Positions 47,905-56,634 of a stretch of 64,000 nucleotides of DNA are shown here, one piece after another. The DNA is from Caballeronia pedi (lineage in GTDB: Bacteria > Pseudomonadota > Gammaproteobacteria > Burkholderiales > Burkholderiaceae), in the NCBI RefSeq assembly GCF_001544915.2, contig NZ_FCOE02000001.1, forward strand, positions 372,001 to 436,000. The letters are read 5' to 3'. The position numbers and the translations under genes were made by a program. Positions within the stretch are counted from its first letter, which is position 1; each line of letters starts with the position of its first letter. The notes below the pieces were generated by a model. It was given only the letters and a program-made list of their open reading frames with translations. It was not told the origin of the DNA and ran no database searches.

Positions 47905-48693
47905 TCAATGCCCCCGCCGCCCAAGCAGACTCGCGCCATACACGAGCGCCGCCAGCATGGTGATCCAGAAGCTCGTCGGCCAGTCGGTGTAATACGCGAG
48001 CGTGAGCCCGACCCACGCTTGCCCGAGCGCGAACAACGCCGCGAGAACCAACCCTGACGACAGCCGCGTCGTCACGTTCTGCGCCGCGGCCGCAGGCCCG
48101 ACCATCAACGCGAAGACGAGCAGCACTCCAACGATCTGCGTGCAAGCCGCAACCGCCAGTGCGGTAATGGCAAGAAACAGCACGGAAACGAGCCGCAGCG
48201 ACACACCCTTGGCTTCCGCAAGCTCCGGCTGCAACGACGCGAACAACAAAGGCCGCATGATGAAGCCGAGCGCGCCGAGGCTCACGACCGCGAGCCCCGC
48301 GAGCACGACGAGCGTCTCATGACTCACACCGAGCACGTTACCGAAGAGCAGCGCCGTAGCCTGCGTCGCATACGCGGTGAAGAAGTGCAGAAACAGCAGC
48401 CCGAAGCCGAGCGATAGCGAAAGAATCACGCCGATCGCCACATCGCGGCCCGACAGCCGCTCGCCGAGCGCGCCCATGCCGACGCCCGCCGCGAGCGTGA
48501 AGCCGACCATCCCCCAGAGCGGCGACACGCCGAGCAGCACTGCGCCCGTCGCGCCGGTGAAGCCCACGTGCGACAGCGCATGACCCGCGAAGGTCTGCCC
48601 ACGCAGCACGAGAAAATACCCGACGATCCCCGCCAGCACCGCGACGATCCCCGACGCCGCGAATGCATTCACCATGAAGTCGTATTCGAACAT
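47905..48693 (-). CDS. znuB: Zinc ABC transporter permease
   Basis: A 262-residue ABC-3 family membrane permease with about eight to nine helices. Family segments are VLRGQTFAGHALSHVGFTGATGAVLLG near the N-terminus and VGVLLVFALMVGPAAAAQNVT in the second half. It is the last gene of the zur-znuACB unit, eight bases after znuC. It ends close to the convergent fghA. Confidence 0.93.
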   Translation of the reverse strand: MFEYDFMVNAFAASGIVAVLAGIVGYFLVLRGQTFAGHALSHVGFTGATGAVLLGVSPLWGMVGFTLAAGVGMGALGERLSGRDVAIGVILSLSLGFGLLFLHFFTAYATQATALLFGNVLGVSHETLVVLAGLAVVSLGALGFIMRPLLFASLQPELAEAKGVSLRLVSVLFLAITALAVAACTQIVGVLLVFALMVGPAAAAQNVTTRLSSGLVLAALFALGQAWVGLTLAYYTDWPTSFWITMLAALVYGASLLGRRGH

Positions 48694-48701
48694 TGTGCTT
48701 T

Positions 48702-49586
48702 CTATTTGATGTGGCTGTGACCGTGACCGTGCTCATGCGCGTGATCATGCTCATGCTCGTGTTCATGCTCCTCGCCTTCCTCGTGCGCGTGATCGAGCTT
48801 GTCGATTTCCACATCGCCCGACATCACGAAGATGCGGCCGTTCACGCGCATCACGTCGATGGGCGATCCATACAGACGCGACAGCACAGGTTTGGAGATG
48901 ACTTCATCGACGGTGCCGAGCGCCGCGCGCCCGCTGCCGAGATACAGCACGCGGTCGAGCGAATTCAAAAGCGGATTGAGTTCGTGCGCTGAGAACAGCA
49001 CGGTGATGTTCAACTCGCGCTGCACGCGCCGAACGAGTTCGACGACACCCGTCTGATGACGCGGATCGAGGCTGATCAGCGGCTCGTCGAGCAGCAGCAG
49101 ACGCGGATTGCCGAGCAGACACTGCGCGAGCAACAGGCGCTGACGCTCGCCGCCCGACAGTTCCGACAGCGGACGCGAAGCCAGTTGATGCGCGCCGACG
49201 AGATCGAGCACGCGTTCGACATCCGCGCGCGTGCGTGCATTGCGATGCGGCAGACCCCAGTGATGCCCGTCTGCCGCCATCGCGACGAAATCGCGGCCCA
49301 GCACGCGCCGGTTCGCGAGTCCGGTACGAATCTGCGGCATATAACCGATCGACGCATTGCCGCGCTCGACCACCTCACCGTTCACGCGGATCGTGCCGCT
49401 CTTGACCGGCACGAGCCCGAGCAGCGCGCGCATCAGCGTGGTCTTGCCCGCGCCGTTCGGCCCGAGCACGCCGATGAACTCGCCGTTGTGCACGGTGAAA
49501 CTCGTGTCGTTGAGAATCTCGCGTCCGCCGAGCGCGAGCGTCACGCGATCGACTTCCAGCGCGGCTTGCGTTGCGGCGGCGTTCAT
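48702..49586 (-). CDS. znuC: Zinc ABC transporter ATPase with His-rich tail
   Basis: A 294-residue ABC ATPase that powers zinc uptake through ZnuB. The Walker A motif is GPNGAGKTT, the signature is LSGGERQRLLLA and Walker B is LLLLDEPLISLD. The start at 49586 is chosen because its ATG overlaps the znuA stop (ATGA); the frame is open to 49640. The C-terminal 30 residues are an extreme His/Glu tail with 12 His, mostly as EH, DH and GH pairs, which must bind metal and could buffer or sense zinc at the cytoplasmic face. Confidence 0.93.
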   Translation of the reverse strand: MNAAATQAALEVDRVTLALGGREILNDTSFTVHNGEFIGVLGPNGAGKTTLMRALLGLVPVKSGTIRVNGEVVERGNASIGYMPQIRTGLANRRVLGRDFVAMAADGHHWGLPHRNARTRADVERVLDLVGAHQLASRPLSELSGGERQRLLLAQCLLGNPRLLLLDEPLISLDPRHQTGVVELVRRVQRELNITVLFSAHELNPLLNSLDRVLYLGSGRAALGTVDEVISKPVLSRLYGSPIDVMRVNGRIFVMSGDVEIDKLDHAHEEGEEHEHEHEHDHAHEHGHGHSHIK

Positions 49587-50464
49587 CGTTGCCATCCTTG
49601 CAGTGCGCCCGCGAGCGCGTCGAGTTGCGACTGCATCCATTGCTGATACGTCTTCTGCGCAGGCAAGGTCTCCGTCACGCTGATGCTCGGCACATGCGCG
49701 TCCTTCGCGACGTTGAGCAGACGCTTCGTCAGCGCGCCTGTCGCCTGACTGTTGTAGATGAGCACGTGCACGCGGCGCTCGCGCAGATCCTTTTCGAACG
49801 CGGCGATATCGGCGGGGCTCGGCTCGGTCTCGTTCATCGACGCCAGCTGGAAGCGCTGGTTGCGCATCTCGAAACCGATCGCGTCGGCCATATAGCCGAA
49901 CACCGGCTCGGTCGCCGTCACGGGCACGCCTTTGTAGTGCGCCTTCATCTGCGCGACGCTGGCGTCGATGGGTTTCATCGAAGCGAGGAAAGTCGCGAGG
50001 CGCGCGTCGTAGTCGCTCTTGTGCGACGGGTCCGCGCTCGCGAGATACGCACTCACCGCTTTCGCGACGGCGGGCATCGTCGCCGGGTCGTACCAGAGGT
50101 GCGGATTGTCGCCGGTCTTCTTGCCGACGAGCTTCGCAGCGACGATCACCGTTCGCTTGTCATTGCCCTTCGATGCCGCGAGCAGCTTGTCCATCCACGG
50201 GTCGTAGTCCGCGCCGTTATAGACGACGAGCGCCGCGTGCTGCAACGCGCGAGCTGTCTTCGGGCTCGCTTCGAACAGATGCGGATCTTCGTCAGGATTG
50301 CTGAGGATGCTCGTCACCTGCACGCGATCGCCGCCGAGCTGGCGGATGACGTCGCCGTAGAAGTTCTCCGCCGCGACGACCGGCACGCGCGCGGTCTGCG
50401 CCGATGCCACGTTGCAAAAGCCGAGCGCGAGGGCGAAGCAGGTCAGGACGTGCGCGAATTTCAT
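49583..50464 (-). CDS. znuA: Zinc ABC transporter periplasmic binding protein
   Basis: A 293-residue cluster A-I metal-binding protein with a signal peptide (about 1-22, ending ASAQ). Likely metal ligands are the His of DEDPHLFE and the His of GDNPHLWYD, with acidic residues in the C-terminal lobe (NSQATGALT region). The His-rich acidic loop of many ZnuA proteins is missing here, while the ATPase partner carries a His-rich tail. Zinc specificity is inferred from the zur neighbour. Confidence 0.9.
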   Translation of the reverse strand: MKFAHVLTCFALALGFCNVASAQTARVPVVAAENFYGDVIRQLGGDRVQVTSILSNPDEDPHLFEASPKTARALQHAALVVYNGADYDPWMDKLLAASKGNDKRTVIVAAKLVGKKTGDNPHLWYDPATMPAVAKAVSAYLASADPSHKSDYDARLATFLASMKPIDASVAQMKAHYKGVPVTATEPVFGYMADAIGFEMRNQRFQLASMNETEPSPADIAAFEKDLRERRVHVLIYNSQATGALTKRLLNVAKDAHVPSISVTETLPAQKTYQQWMQSQLDALAGALQGWQR

Positions 50465-50503
50465 CGGGTTCCTCGGGTTGTAGTGTTCTCGATGCGAAGC
50501 GCT

Positions 50504-50962
50504 TCAGGCGCCGCGATGCTTTTTCTGGCAATCAGCGCACAGCCCGCTCAGCTCGACGACCTGGTGATGCACCTGAAAGCCATGCGCGGGCGGACTTGCG
50601 GACAGCGACGAAGCAAGTTCGCGGCCCTGGATTTCGAGCGTGGCGCCGCATTCATCGCAGATGAGGAACTGGCTTTCGTGCGGCGTGCCCGCGTCGCAGC
50701 ACGCGACGAACGCGTTCTTCGACTCGATGCGGTGCACGAAGCCGTTCTCGACGAGAAAATCCAGCGCGCGATAGACGGTGGTCGGCGGCACGCGCGCGCC
50801 GCGCTTGGGCTCCATGACGTCGATGAGGTCGTAGGCGCCGATCGGCTTGTGCGCCTTCAGCACGAGTTCGTACACCTGGCGGCGCAGCGGCGTGAGTGCG
50901 ACGCCGCGCTCGATGGCAAGGGCTTCGGCGCGCGCCAGGATGGATTCGAGGGATGCGGTCAT
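50504..50962 (-). CDS. zur: Zinc uptake regulator, Fur family
   Basis: A 152-residue Fur-family repressor that shuts off zinc uptake when zinc is plentiful. The winged helix (LTPLRRQVYELVLKAHKPIGAYDLID, PPTTVYRALDFLVENG) is followed by the regulatory zinc region (HRIESKNAFVACCDAGTPHESQFLICDECG) and a C-terminal CxxC (LCADCQKK). The Met at 50962 gives the family start; the frame is open to 51019. It heads the znu genes on the same strand, and a candidate Zur box is 83 bases upstream. Confidence 0.92.
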   Translation of the reverse strand: MTASLESILARAEALAIERGVALTPLRRQVYELVLKAHKPIGAYDLIDVMEPKRGARVPPTTVYRALDFLVENGFVHRIESKNAFVACCDAGTPHESQFLICDECGATLEIQGRELASSLSASPPAHGFQVHHQVVELSGLCADCQKKHRGA

Positions 50963-51044
50963 GTCAGGTCGGCCACCGGGGCGGCGCATTTGAAGATGTC
51001 TACGTCCCGACGCGCGCAATGGCGGACGTCAGGAAAAGTTGAGA

Positions 51045-51059
51045 TGATATAATGTATCA
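51045..51059. promoter_or_regulatory. Candidate Zur box
   Basis: TGATATAATGTATCA has 5-bp inverted arms (TGATA and TATCA) and an AT-rich core, close to the proteobacterial Zur consensus TGTTATAATATAACA. It lies upstream of zur in the divergent promoter region, consistent with autoregulated zur-znuACB transcription. Confidence 0.65.
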
Positions 51060-51207
51060 CATTGAGCCGCTAGAAGGGCTCCTCAACTTGCGCCTCGGTG
51101 AACTCAGAGCAGAAGGAAAGGATTTTCAAGCGATATTGTTGCGATGGTCGCGCGAACGCCACTGCGAAGCGCGACGGAGACTTCCTTCGACGAAAGTGGC
51201 CACGCGC

Positions 51208-51732
51208 TTATCGTGGTTGACTTTCCACGCTACGGACCAGAAGCACGGACAGGGTGAAGCCCGCGCTATGAAAATCGATGGAGCCGTCCGTGAGATTGAA
51301 GTAGTAGTACGTGCCGGGCATGGCTACCGTCGAGGTCCAGAATTTTGCGCCTTCGCCGAAGTCAGATAGCGCGACATCCGGAAACGCTCTGGCATCGATC
51401 TTGGGCCCCTTGCACGAATTCACGCGGATCGTGTCCATTTCACGTCCAGTAGGAACGCGCCATCCTGGACCTGCTCGTTGCGCAGCCCGTCGTGCTTCGT
51501 ACTGACTCAGACCGGCTGGCTGACCGGCGCATCGTTGTTTATTCTTGTCCCATTCCCTGCCGACGGCACATCTTTTCCAGATCAGACCGGTCTTTCGGAT
51601 GACCGCGAGGTCGCCTTGCAGCGTGATGTCTTTATCGAATCCTCGAACGCAGGTTGCCTTGCCTTCAGAGCATGTCAGAAATGACAACAGGGATACAAGA
51701 GGCAAACACCATCTCATTTTCGCAATATTCAT
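51208..51732 (-). CDS. Exported DUF1566/Lcl-like protein, last gene of the car cluster
   Basis: A 174-residue exported protein. The signal peptide is about residues 1-26 (LVSLLSFLTCSEGKATC). The rest resembles the DUF1566 (Lcl C-terminal) fold: DLAVIRKTGLIWKRCAVGREWD, AQRAGPGWRVPTGREMDTI, FWTSTVAMPGTYYYFNLTDGSIDF. Two Cys pairs could form disulfides in the periplasm. It follows the 149-residue protein by about 18 bases on the strand of the biosynthetic genes. No enzyme activity is indicated. Given its place, a self-protection or accessory role in carbapenem production is possible, but this is inference only. Confidence 0.7.
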   Translation of the reverse strand: MNIAKMRWCLPLVSLLSFLTCSEGKATCVRGFDKDITLQGDLAVIRKTGLIWKRCAVGREWDKNKQRCAGQPAGLSQYEARRAAQRAGPGWRVPTGREMDTIRVNSCKGPKIDARAFPDVALSDFGEGAKFWTSTVAMPGTYYYFNLTDGSIDFHSAGFTLSVLLVRSVESQPR

Positions 51733-51750
51733 GGGTTGTGATGTCCTGAT

Positions 51751-52200
51751 TCATTTCGCTGAGTAGCTCAGTCGGCCGGCGCGCGCGTCATGCATGATCG
51801 CGTAGATGAGCGGATCGTTCGTGACGCGAATGCGGCCGGTGTGCACGAGCTTGTTGCCGATCAAGGTCGTGCCGCGCACGAACTGGCAGTTGTCGAAGCA
51901 ACTCAATGTTCCGCTGCTCGCGCCATCCTGATATCGGATGACAGGTTCGTTCTCCTTGCTCGTGCCCGCGTACCAGACCAGCACCAGGCTCTGCACGTCG
52001 TCTGCGTCGCCGCCGGGCACCTTTGCATACTCATACGCGTCGCCTTTCCTGCCGACATAGTAGTGATTGGGTATGGGTGTTGACGTAGCGCGCCCGGCAG
52101 ATGATCGGTCGACCGCTGAGTCCCCGAGAGTCGGGTGAGCGACGAACAGCGCTGGAAGCAGGACCACCTGAAACCTGAGAATGCGAAGAAGCAGGTTCAT
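51751..52200 (-). CDS. Small exported protein of unknown function in the car cluster
   Basis: About 149 residues from the ATG at 52200, which starts a signal peptide (MNLLLRILRFQVVLLPALF, cleavage near LGDS). An ATG at 52212 overlaps the preceding gene stop (TGATG) and would suggest translational coupling, so the start is uncertain. The mature part is rich in beta-type sequence (NHYYVGRKGDAYEYAK, SLVLVWYAGTSKENEPVIRYQDG) with one close Cys pair (SCFDNC). I do not recognise the family. Its size and export match the carbapenem immunity proteins CarF/CarG in general terms only. Confidence 0.6.
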   Translation of the reverse strand: MNLLLRILRFQVVLLPALFVAHPTLGDSAVDRSSAGRATSTPIPNHYYVGRKGDAYEYAKVPGGDADDVQSLVLVWYAGTSKENEPVIRYQDGASSGTLSCFDNCQFVRGTTLIGNKLVHTGRIRVTNDPLIYAIMHDARAGRLSYSAK

Positions 52201-52211
52201 GTCCCGACACA

Positions 52212-53003
52212 TCACATGCGACGCGGATTGCCCGCGAGACTTCTGGCGTCGAGATCGATATTCTCAGCCCGGGCAAACTCTGGCATGGTGTGCCACTTCG
52301 CGACACCGTTCGGCAAACCATACGCGAGCTCGCCATCCTTCGGCTCATCATAGGTATCGGGCGCGCTTGTAAAGCGTGTCTTTCTCCATGCCAAAGCGAT
52401 GAGCTGCCTCTTTTTGCCAGGCAGCACCTTGAAGACACGGATCCATGCCGGGTGCTCGTCGAGCGCGGACAGCTCAGAACCATCACTGTCGCCCATGGAA
52501 GATGCACGTGCCCAGCCGACCTCGATGATCTTCACTGTTTTGCCCGCTTGATCCAGTTGCTCCTGCCTTTGAACCTGTTTGCCCAGTAACTGAAAGCGCG
52601 ACACCGGAATATGCGAGCCGGCCCGAAAGTATTCTGCGATGACCCAGTCTCCGCCCGAGGAAACAATGGGCACGTCCCGGCGGCGGTCATAGCCATAGAT
52701 TCCGGTCAGGTGCGACAGCAACGATTGTGGAACTTGAGCATCGGGAAATGCGTAGCGGGCGGGCTTGAAGTCGCCGGTTTCGGATGCGATCGAGTTGGCT
52801 GCATTCATATCGAGCTTCAACTGCTGAGGCGGCAAACTAATCGAGATGAGTCGCCCATTGGCGACGATGGCGACGTAGGGCGGATGCACGGATTGGACCG
52901 TCCTGGTCAAACGCGGGTTCGAAGTCAGAGTTGTAGCGCCGGAATGTTTCGAAGTGGCGATGAGTGCGGCCGTGAGCAAGAGCCCTATATGCCAAAATTT
53001 CAT
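52212..53003 (-). CDS. Exported protein of unknown function in the car cluster
   Basis: A 263-residue protein. The Met at 53003 starts a good signal peptide (MKFWHIGLLLTAALIATSK, cleavage near SGATT). The frame is open to 53096, but 53003 fits the 13-base gap to the preceding gene. The mature region has a beta-rich pattern (HPPYVAIVANGRLISISLPPQQLKL, IPVSRFQLLGKQVQRQEQL) and a C-terminal part with WIRVFKVLPGKKRQLIALAWR. No conserved domain is recognised. It is one of four consecutive exported proteins that follow the carbapenem-type enzymes. Confidence 0.65.
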   Translation of the reverse strand: MKFWHIGLLLTAALIATSKHSGATTLTSNPRLTRTVQSVHPPYVAIVANGRLISISLPPQQLKLDMNAANSIASETGDFKPARYAFPDAQVPQSLLSHLTGIYGYDRRRDVPIVSSGGDWVIAEYFRAGSHIPVSRFQLLGKQVQRQEQLDQAGKTVKIIEVGWARASSMGDSDGSELSALDEHPAWIRVFKVLPGKKRQLIALAWRKTRFTSAPDTYDEPKDGELAYGLPNGVAKWHTMPEFARAENIDLDARSLAGNPRRM

Positions 53004-53016
53004 GATTCGGAAATCT

Positions 53017-53577
53017 TCAACGAGTGAGAGGCGGACGAGCGGTCCGTTCGAGGTCAAAAGAGCAGTGAGTTCCCATCGCATACTTGATTTCTTCAATGCC
53101 GCTATCGCCTGCGTGGCAGAACCATTTCACGGCTTCCCGACAATTTGCGGACGTGCCAGTACCGGTCGCATACAGGTAAGCGACGATCATCGCGGCTTCC
53201 ACGTCGCCGTGTTCCGCGGCGCCAAGAAACGAGGCGAACGCTCGCTTCGAATCCTTCTCCGCGTGCTTGCCTGTCAGGTATGCAGCTCCGATATCGAAGC
53301 GCATCTCGTTCGACATCGTTCGCTCCGTTTGCGCATGGGGCGAAGCGATATCGCCGTCAGATGGCAGCCTTTTCGATCTTTGTTCGCTGAGGCGAAATGC
53401 AATCGCATTTTCTATATCCACACGGGTGACGATACTTCGCAGTAGCCCGCTTTCGAGCGCGCACGATGCAGGTTGGGCCAAGGTCTGCTGGTGCCCGTGC
53501 AAAAGAGATAAGCAGAGGGCGGCGCGTAGCAGGCGCCGCAGGATCGACGTCAGGCCCGCCACAAGCGAGCCCGTCAT
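53017..53577 (-). CDS. Exported Sel1-repeat-like protein coupled to the second crotonase
   Basis: A 186-residue protein from the ATG at 53577, which overlaps the stop of the crotonase gene as ATGA. A signal peptide spans about residues 1-35 (ending TLAQPA). The C-terminal half has two Sel1/TPR-type helical repeats (FDIGAAYLTGKHAEKDSKRAFASFLGAA and AAMIVAYLYATGTG, REAVKWFCHAG). Sel1 proteins act as protein-protein scaffolds. The 4-base overlap with a biosynthetic gene is the strongest evidence that the exported proteins belong to the same operon and function. Confidence 0.72.
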   Translation of the reverse strand: MTGSLVAGLTSILRRLLRAALCLSLLHGHQQTLAQPASCALESGLLRSIVTRVDIENAIAFRLSEQRSKRLPSDGDIASPHAQTERTMSNEMRFDIGAAYLTGKHAEKDSKRAFASFLGAAEHGDVEAAMIVAYLYATGTGTSANCREAVKWFCHAGDSGIEEIKYAMGTHCSFDLERTARPPLTR

Positions 53578-54320
53578 ATCTGGTCTACGTCGAACAGTTT
53601 CTTGTACATGTGCCGGGCAGCCGGAAGACACGACTTCAGTTCCTCGACCATGTCGCGCGCGACGATGCGCTTCGTGTGCGCGAAGACCTGCGGCGAATAG
53701 CCGGCGAGCCTTTGTGCCCAGTGTAACGCGGTGGGCGTCAGGTCCTGGTCACGCACTGCCGAATTGATCAGGTTGTATTCCATGGCGGCAATCGCACCGA
53801 TTTCGCGGCAGCCGTAGATCATTTCGGTGGCGACGCCATACGAGACGAAGTGTCGAAGGATCGTTGCACCGACCGCGCATCCCACGCCTTGAGTGAGTTC
53901 CGGTTCGGCGAATTGCGCGCCGTATGCCGCGACTCGAATATCGCAGAGCAGGGCAAGCTGCAGGCCTTGCCCCTTTACCTCGCCCTGGATGGCCGCGACG
54001 ATGGGTTTAGGGCAATTGAGCAACGCAAGGTAGAGCGCGATGATGCTGTCCAGCCAGGCATCGACATCGTTTTCGCCTCTGATTCCGGCGACGTCCCGGA
54101 CGTCTCCGCCGGCGCAGAACGACGCGCCGGCAGGACCCGAAAGGATCAACGATGCGATCTCGGGGTCGCGGCCCGCGGCCTCGATCGCGCGGACGGTTTT
54201 TCGCCGCGCATCCGCATCCAGGAAGTTGCTCGGAGTTGCGCCGTCCAGAGTCAATTGAACGACCTTCGACGAAGGATGTTCCACCCGAACGAGATTGTCC
54301 ATGAAGCTGATTGTTTTCAC
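53574..54320 (-). CDS. Second CarB-like crotonase of the carbapenem-type cluster
   Basis: A 248-residue crotonase-fold enzyme. The GTG at 54320 is preceded by GGAGGAG; an in-frame TTG at 54332 overlaps that site and is unlikely. Sequence pattern follows CarB more than ordinary enoyl-CoA hydratases: the oxyanion-hole segment SFCAGGDVRDV, then GEVKGQGLQLALLCD, and the Glu141 block EPELTQGVGCAVGATILRHF, which matches CarB PELKHGIGCSVGAAIL. It lacks the second Glu of hydratases. It is clearly diverged from the CarB at 56631-57407. Possible roles are a carboxymethylproline synthase with another acyl-CoA, a thioester hydrolase in the pathway, or supply of an alkyl-malonyl unit. Confidence 0.8.
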   Translation of the reverse strand: MKTISFMDNLVRVEHPSSKVVQLTLDGATPSNFLDADARRKTVRAIEAAGRDPEIASLILSGPAGASFCAGGDVRDVAGIRGENDVDAWLDSIIALYLALLNCPKPIVAAIQGEVKGQGLQLALLCDIRVAAYGAQFAEPELTQGVGCAVGATILRHFVSYGVATEMIYGCREIGAIAAMEYNLINSAVRDQDLTPTALHWAQRLAGYSPQVFAHTKRIVARDMVEELKSCLPAARHMYKKLFDVDQI

Positions 54321-54419
54321 TGTCTCCTCCAAACTAACGAGTCACCGCGCGAACGCAGCCCCGCGAGGCCTGCACGCATCAGATCGTCGCATGTAAAAAT
54401 GTAAAATTGATTCGGATGA

Positions 54420-54460
54420 CAAAATAATACAGCGTCACATCCATGACGGATGAAACGCTG
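54420..54460 (-). terminator. Terminator or attenuator between carC and the second crotonase
   Basis: Read on the - strand, a two-part stem (outer arms 54455-54460 with 54430-54435; inner arms 54448-54452 with 54438-54442) is followed directly by TATTATTTTG. It lies 21 bases after the carC stop. The AT-rich stretch that follows (54395-54430) could hold a secondary promoter for the downstream genes. Confidence 0.6.
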
Positions 54461-54480
54461 TCGTGGAACCAGCCGGGCGC

Positions 54481-55356
<876 letters not shown>

Positions 55357-55440
55357 CTATCTAGAGGTGGGAGGGTTTTTCCGAAAATCCCGTCGAGAGC
55401 GGCGACGCGCCGCCGCCGTCAGCGGAATAGTGAAACGCAA

Positions 55441-56634
55441 CTACGTTGTGTAATGGCTGTTCAACTCGACATACGAGGGCGACAGGTCGCATCCCAGCAC
55501 CTCGGCGCGCCCGTCGCCGATCGCTAGGTCAACGTGGATGTCCAGATGTCGCGAGCCGCGCATCGATTCGCGTACCGCAAGGACATCCGGTTCGCCTGAT
55601 GACGGGTACACGCGGATGCCACAAATCGAAATGCGTGTGCGTTCCGGATCGATACGGTAGTTGCGATCGCATTTGCCAATGGCCATCGCGACTCTGCCCC
55701 AGTTAGGGTCATTGCCGTGAATGGCTGTCTTGACCAGTGGAGAGTTAGCAATCGACTTCGCGATCGCCTTGGCGACCGATGCCGATTCGGCCTGTTCGAC
55801 GATGACCTTGAAGATCTTGGTCACGCCCTCGCCGTCGCCCATAACCATCGTCGCGAGGTGCGAAGCGGCATCGACCAATGCGTGTTTGAATGCGTCGGCG
55901 CCGACCGGACCAGCGAGTCCGTTCGCGAAGATCGCACAACTGTCGCTGGTGGACGTATCCGAATCGACCGTGATGCAGTTGAACGTCTCGTCGATGACCG
56001 AGGCAAGACTCGACTGCAAGATGGGCTGGGCGATTTGCGCATCGGTAAAGAAGTAGACGAGCAGCGTTGCCATGTCCGGCTCGATCATTCCGACGCCCTT
56101 CGCAACTCCTACGAGCACACTGTTCCCAACCGGAATGCAGACCGCCTTGGGCGTCGTGTCGGTGGTCATGATCGTTTGCGCGAAGGCGCGAAAGTCGGCT
56201 GGCGCGGTCAACCGGTCCCGATCAGAAGGCAGCGCCTTCGCGATCCTGTCAACGGGCAGTCGTCTGCCGATGACGCCCGTCGCGGCGCTTTGCACTTCGT
56301 CGGGGGCAATGGCGAGTTGCCCGGACAAGCGCCGTATGAGCGAGTCCAGATCCGCCACTCCCTGCGGGCCGGTCGCGACGTTCGCGTTCTTGGAGACAAC
56401 GAGCAACGCGCGCGCCGAGCCATGGATCAGTTGCCGGCGCGACGCTCGAACCGCCGGACTGGCAAAGTGACTGCGTGTGTAGACGCCGGCCACCGCGCAC
56501 GGGACTTCGCTGAACATCACGGCGACGTCGCGTGACGCATCCTTGATTCCAGCGGAGGCGACGAACGTTCTGAAACCGCGCGGCATCGGCGAGGCATCAC
56601 TCAATGGCAGTGAAATGAAATCACGGTCTTTCAT
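55441..56634 (-). CDS. ArgJ-type glutamate N-acetyltransferase inside the car cluster
   Basis: A 397-residue ornithine acetyltransferase of the Ntn fold, which moves the acetyl group from N-acetylornithine to glutamate, releasing ornithine. The autocleavage motif is present as KGVGMIEPDMAT followed by LLVYFFTD, with the new N-terminal Thr as nucleophile. The oxyanion segment TDTTPKA and the C-terminal NSHYTT are also seen. Its ATG overlaps the carB stop (ATGA). The clavulanic acid gene clusters carry an analogous OAT. Known car operons instead have carD (proline dehydrogenase) and carE. Here the enzyme would raise ornithine and hence glutamate semialdehyde/P5C, the CarB co-substrate. A housekeeping argJ is presumably elsewhere. 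Confidence 0.88.
   Translation of the reverse strand: MKDRDFISLPLSDASPMPRGFRTFVASAGIKDASRDVAVMFSEVPCAVAGVYTRSHFASPAVRASRRQLIHGSARALLVVSKNANVATGPQGVADLDSLIRRLSGQLAIAPDEVQSAATGVIGRRLPVDRIAKALPSDRDRLTAPADFRAFAQTIMTTDTTPKAVCIPVGNSVLVGVAKGVGMIEPDMATLLVYFFTDAQIAQPILQSSLASVIDETFNCITVDSDTSTSDSCAIFANGLAGPVGADAFKHALVDAASHLATMVMGDGEGVTKIFKVIVEQAESASVAKAIAKSIANSPLVKTAIHGNDPNWGRVAMAIGKCDRNYRIDPERTRISICGIRVYPSSGEPDVLAVRESMRGSRHLDIHVDLAIGDGRAEVLGCDLSPSYVELNSHYTT

Noticed and set aside
51052..51369. Small 105-codon + strand gene next to zur
   Set aside because: It overlaps the exported protein gene at 51208-51732 antisense and begins inside the Zur box region; the translation looks random.
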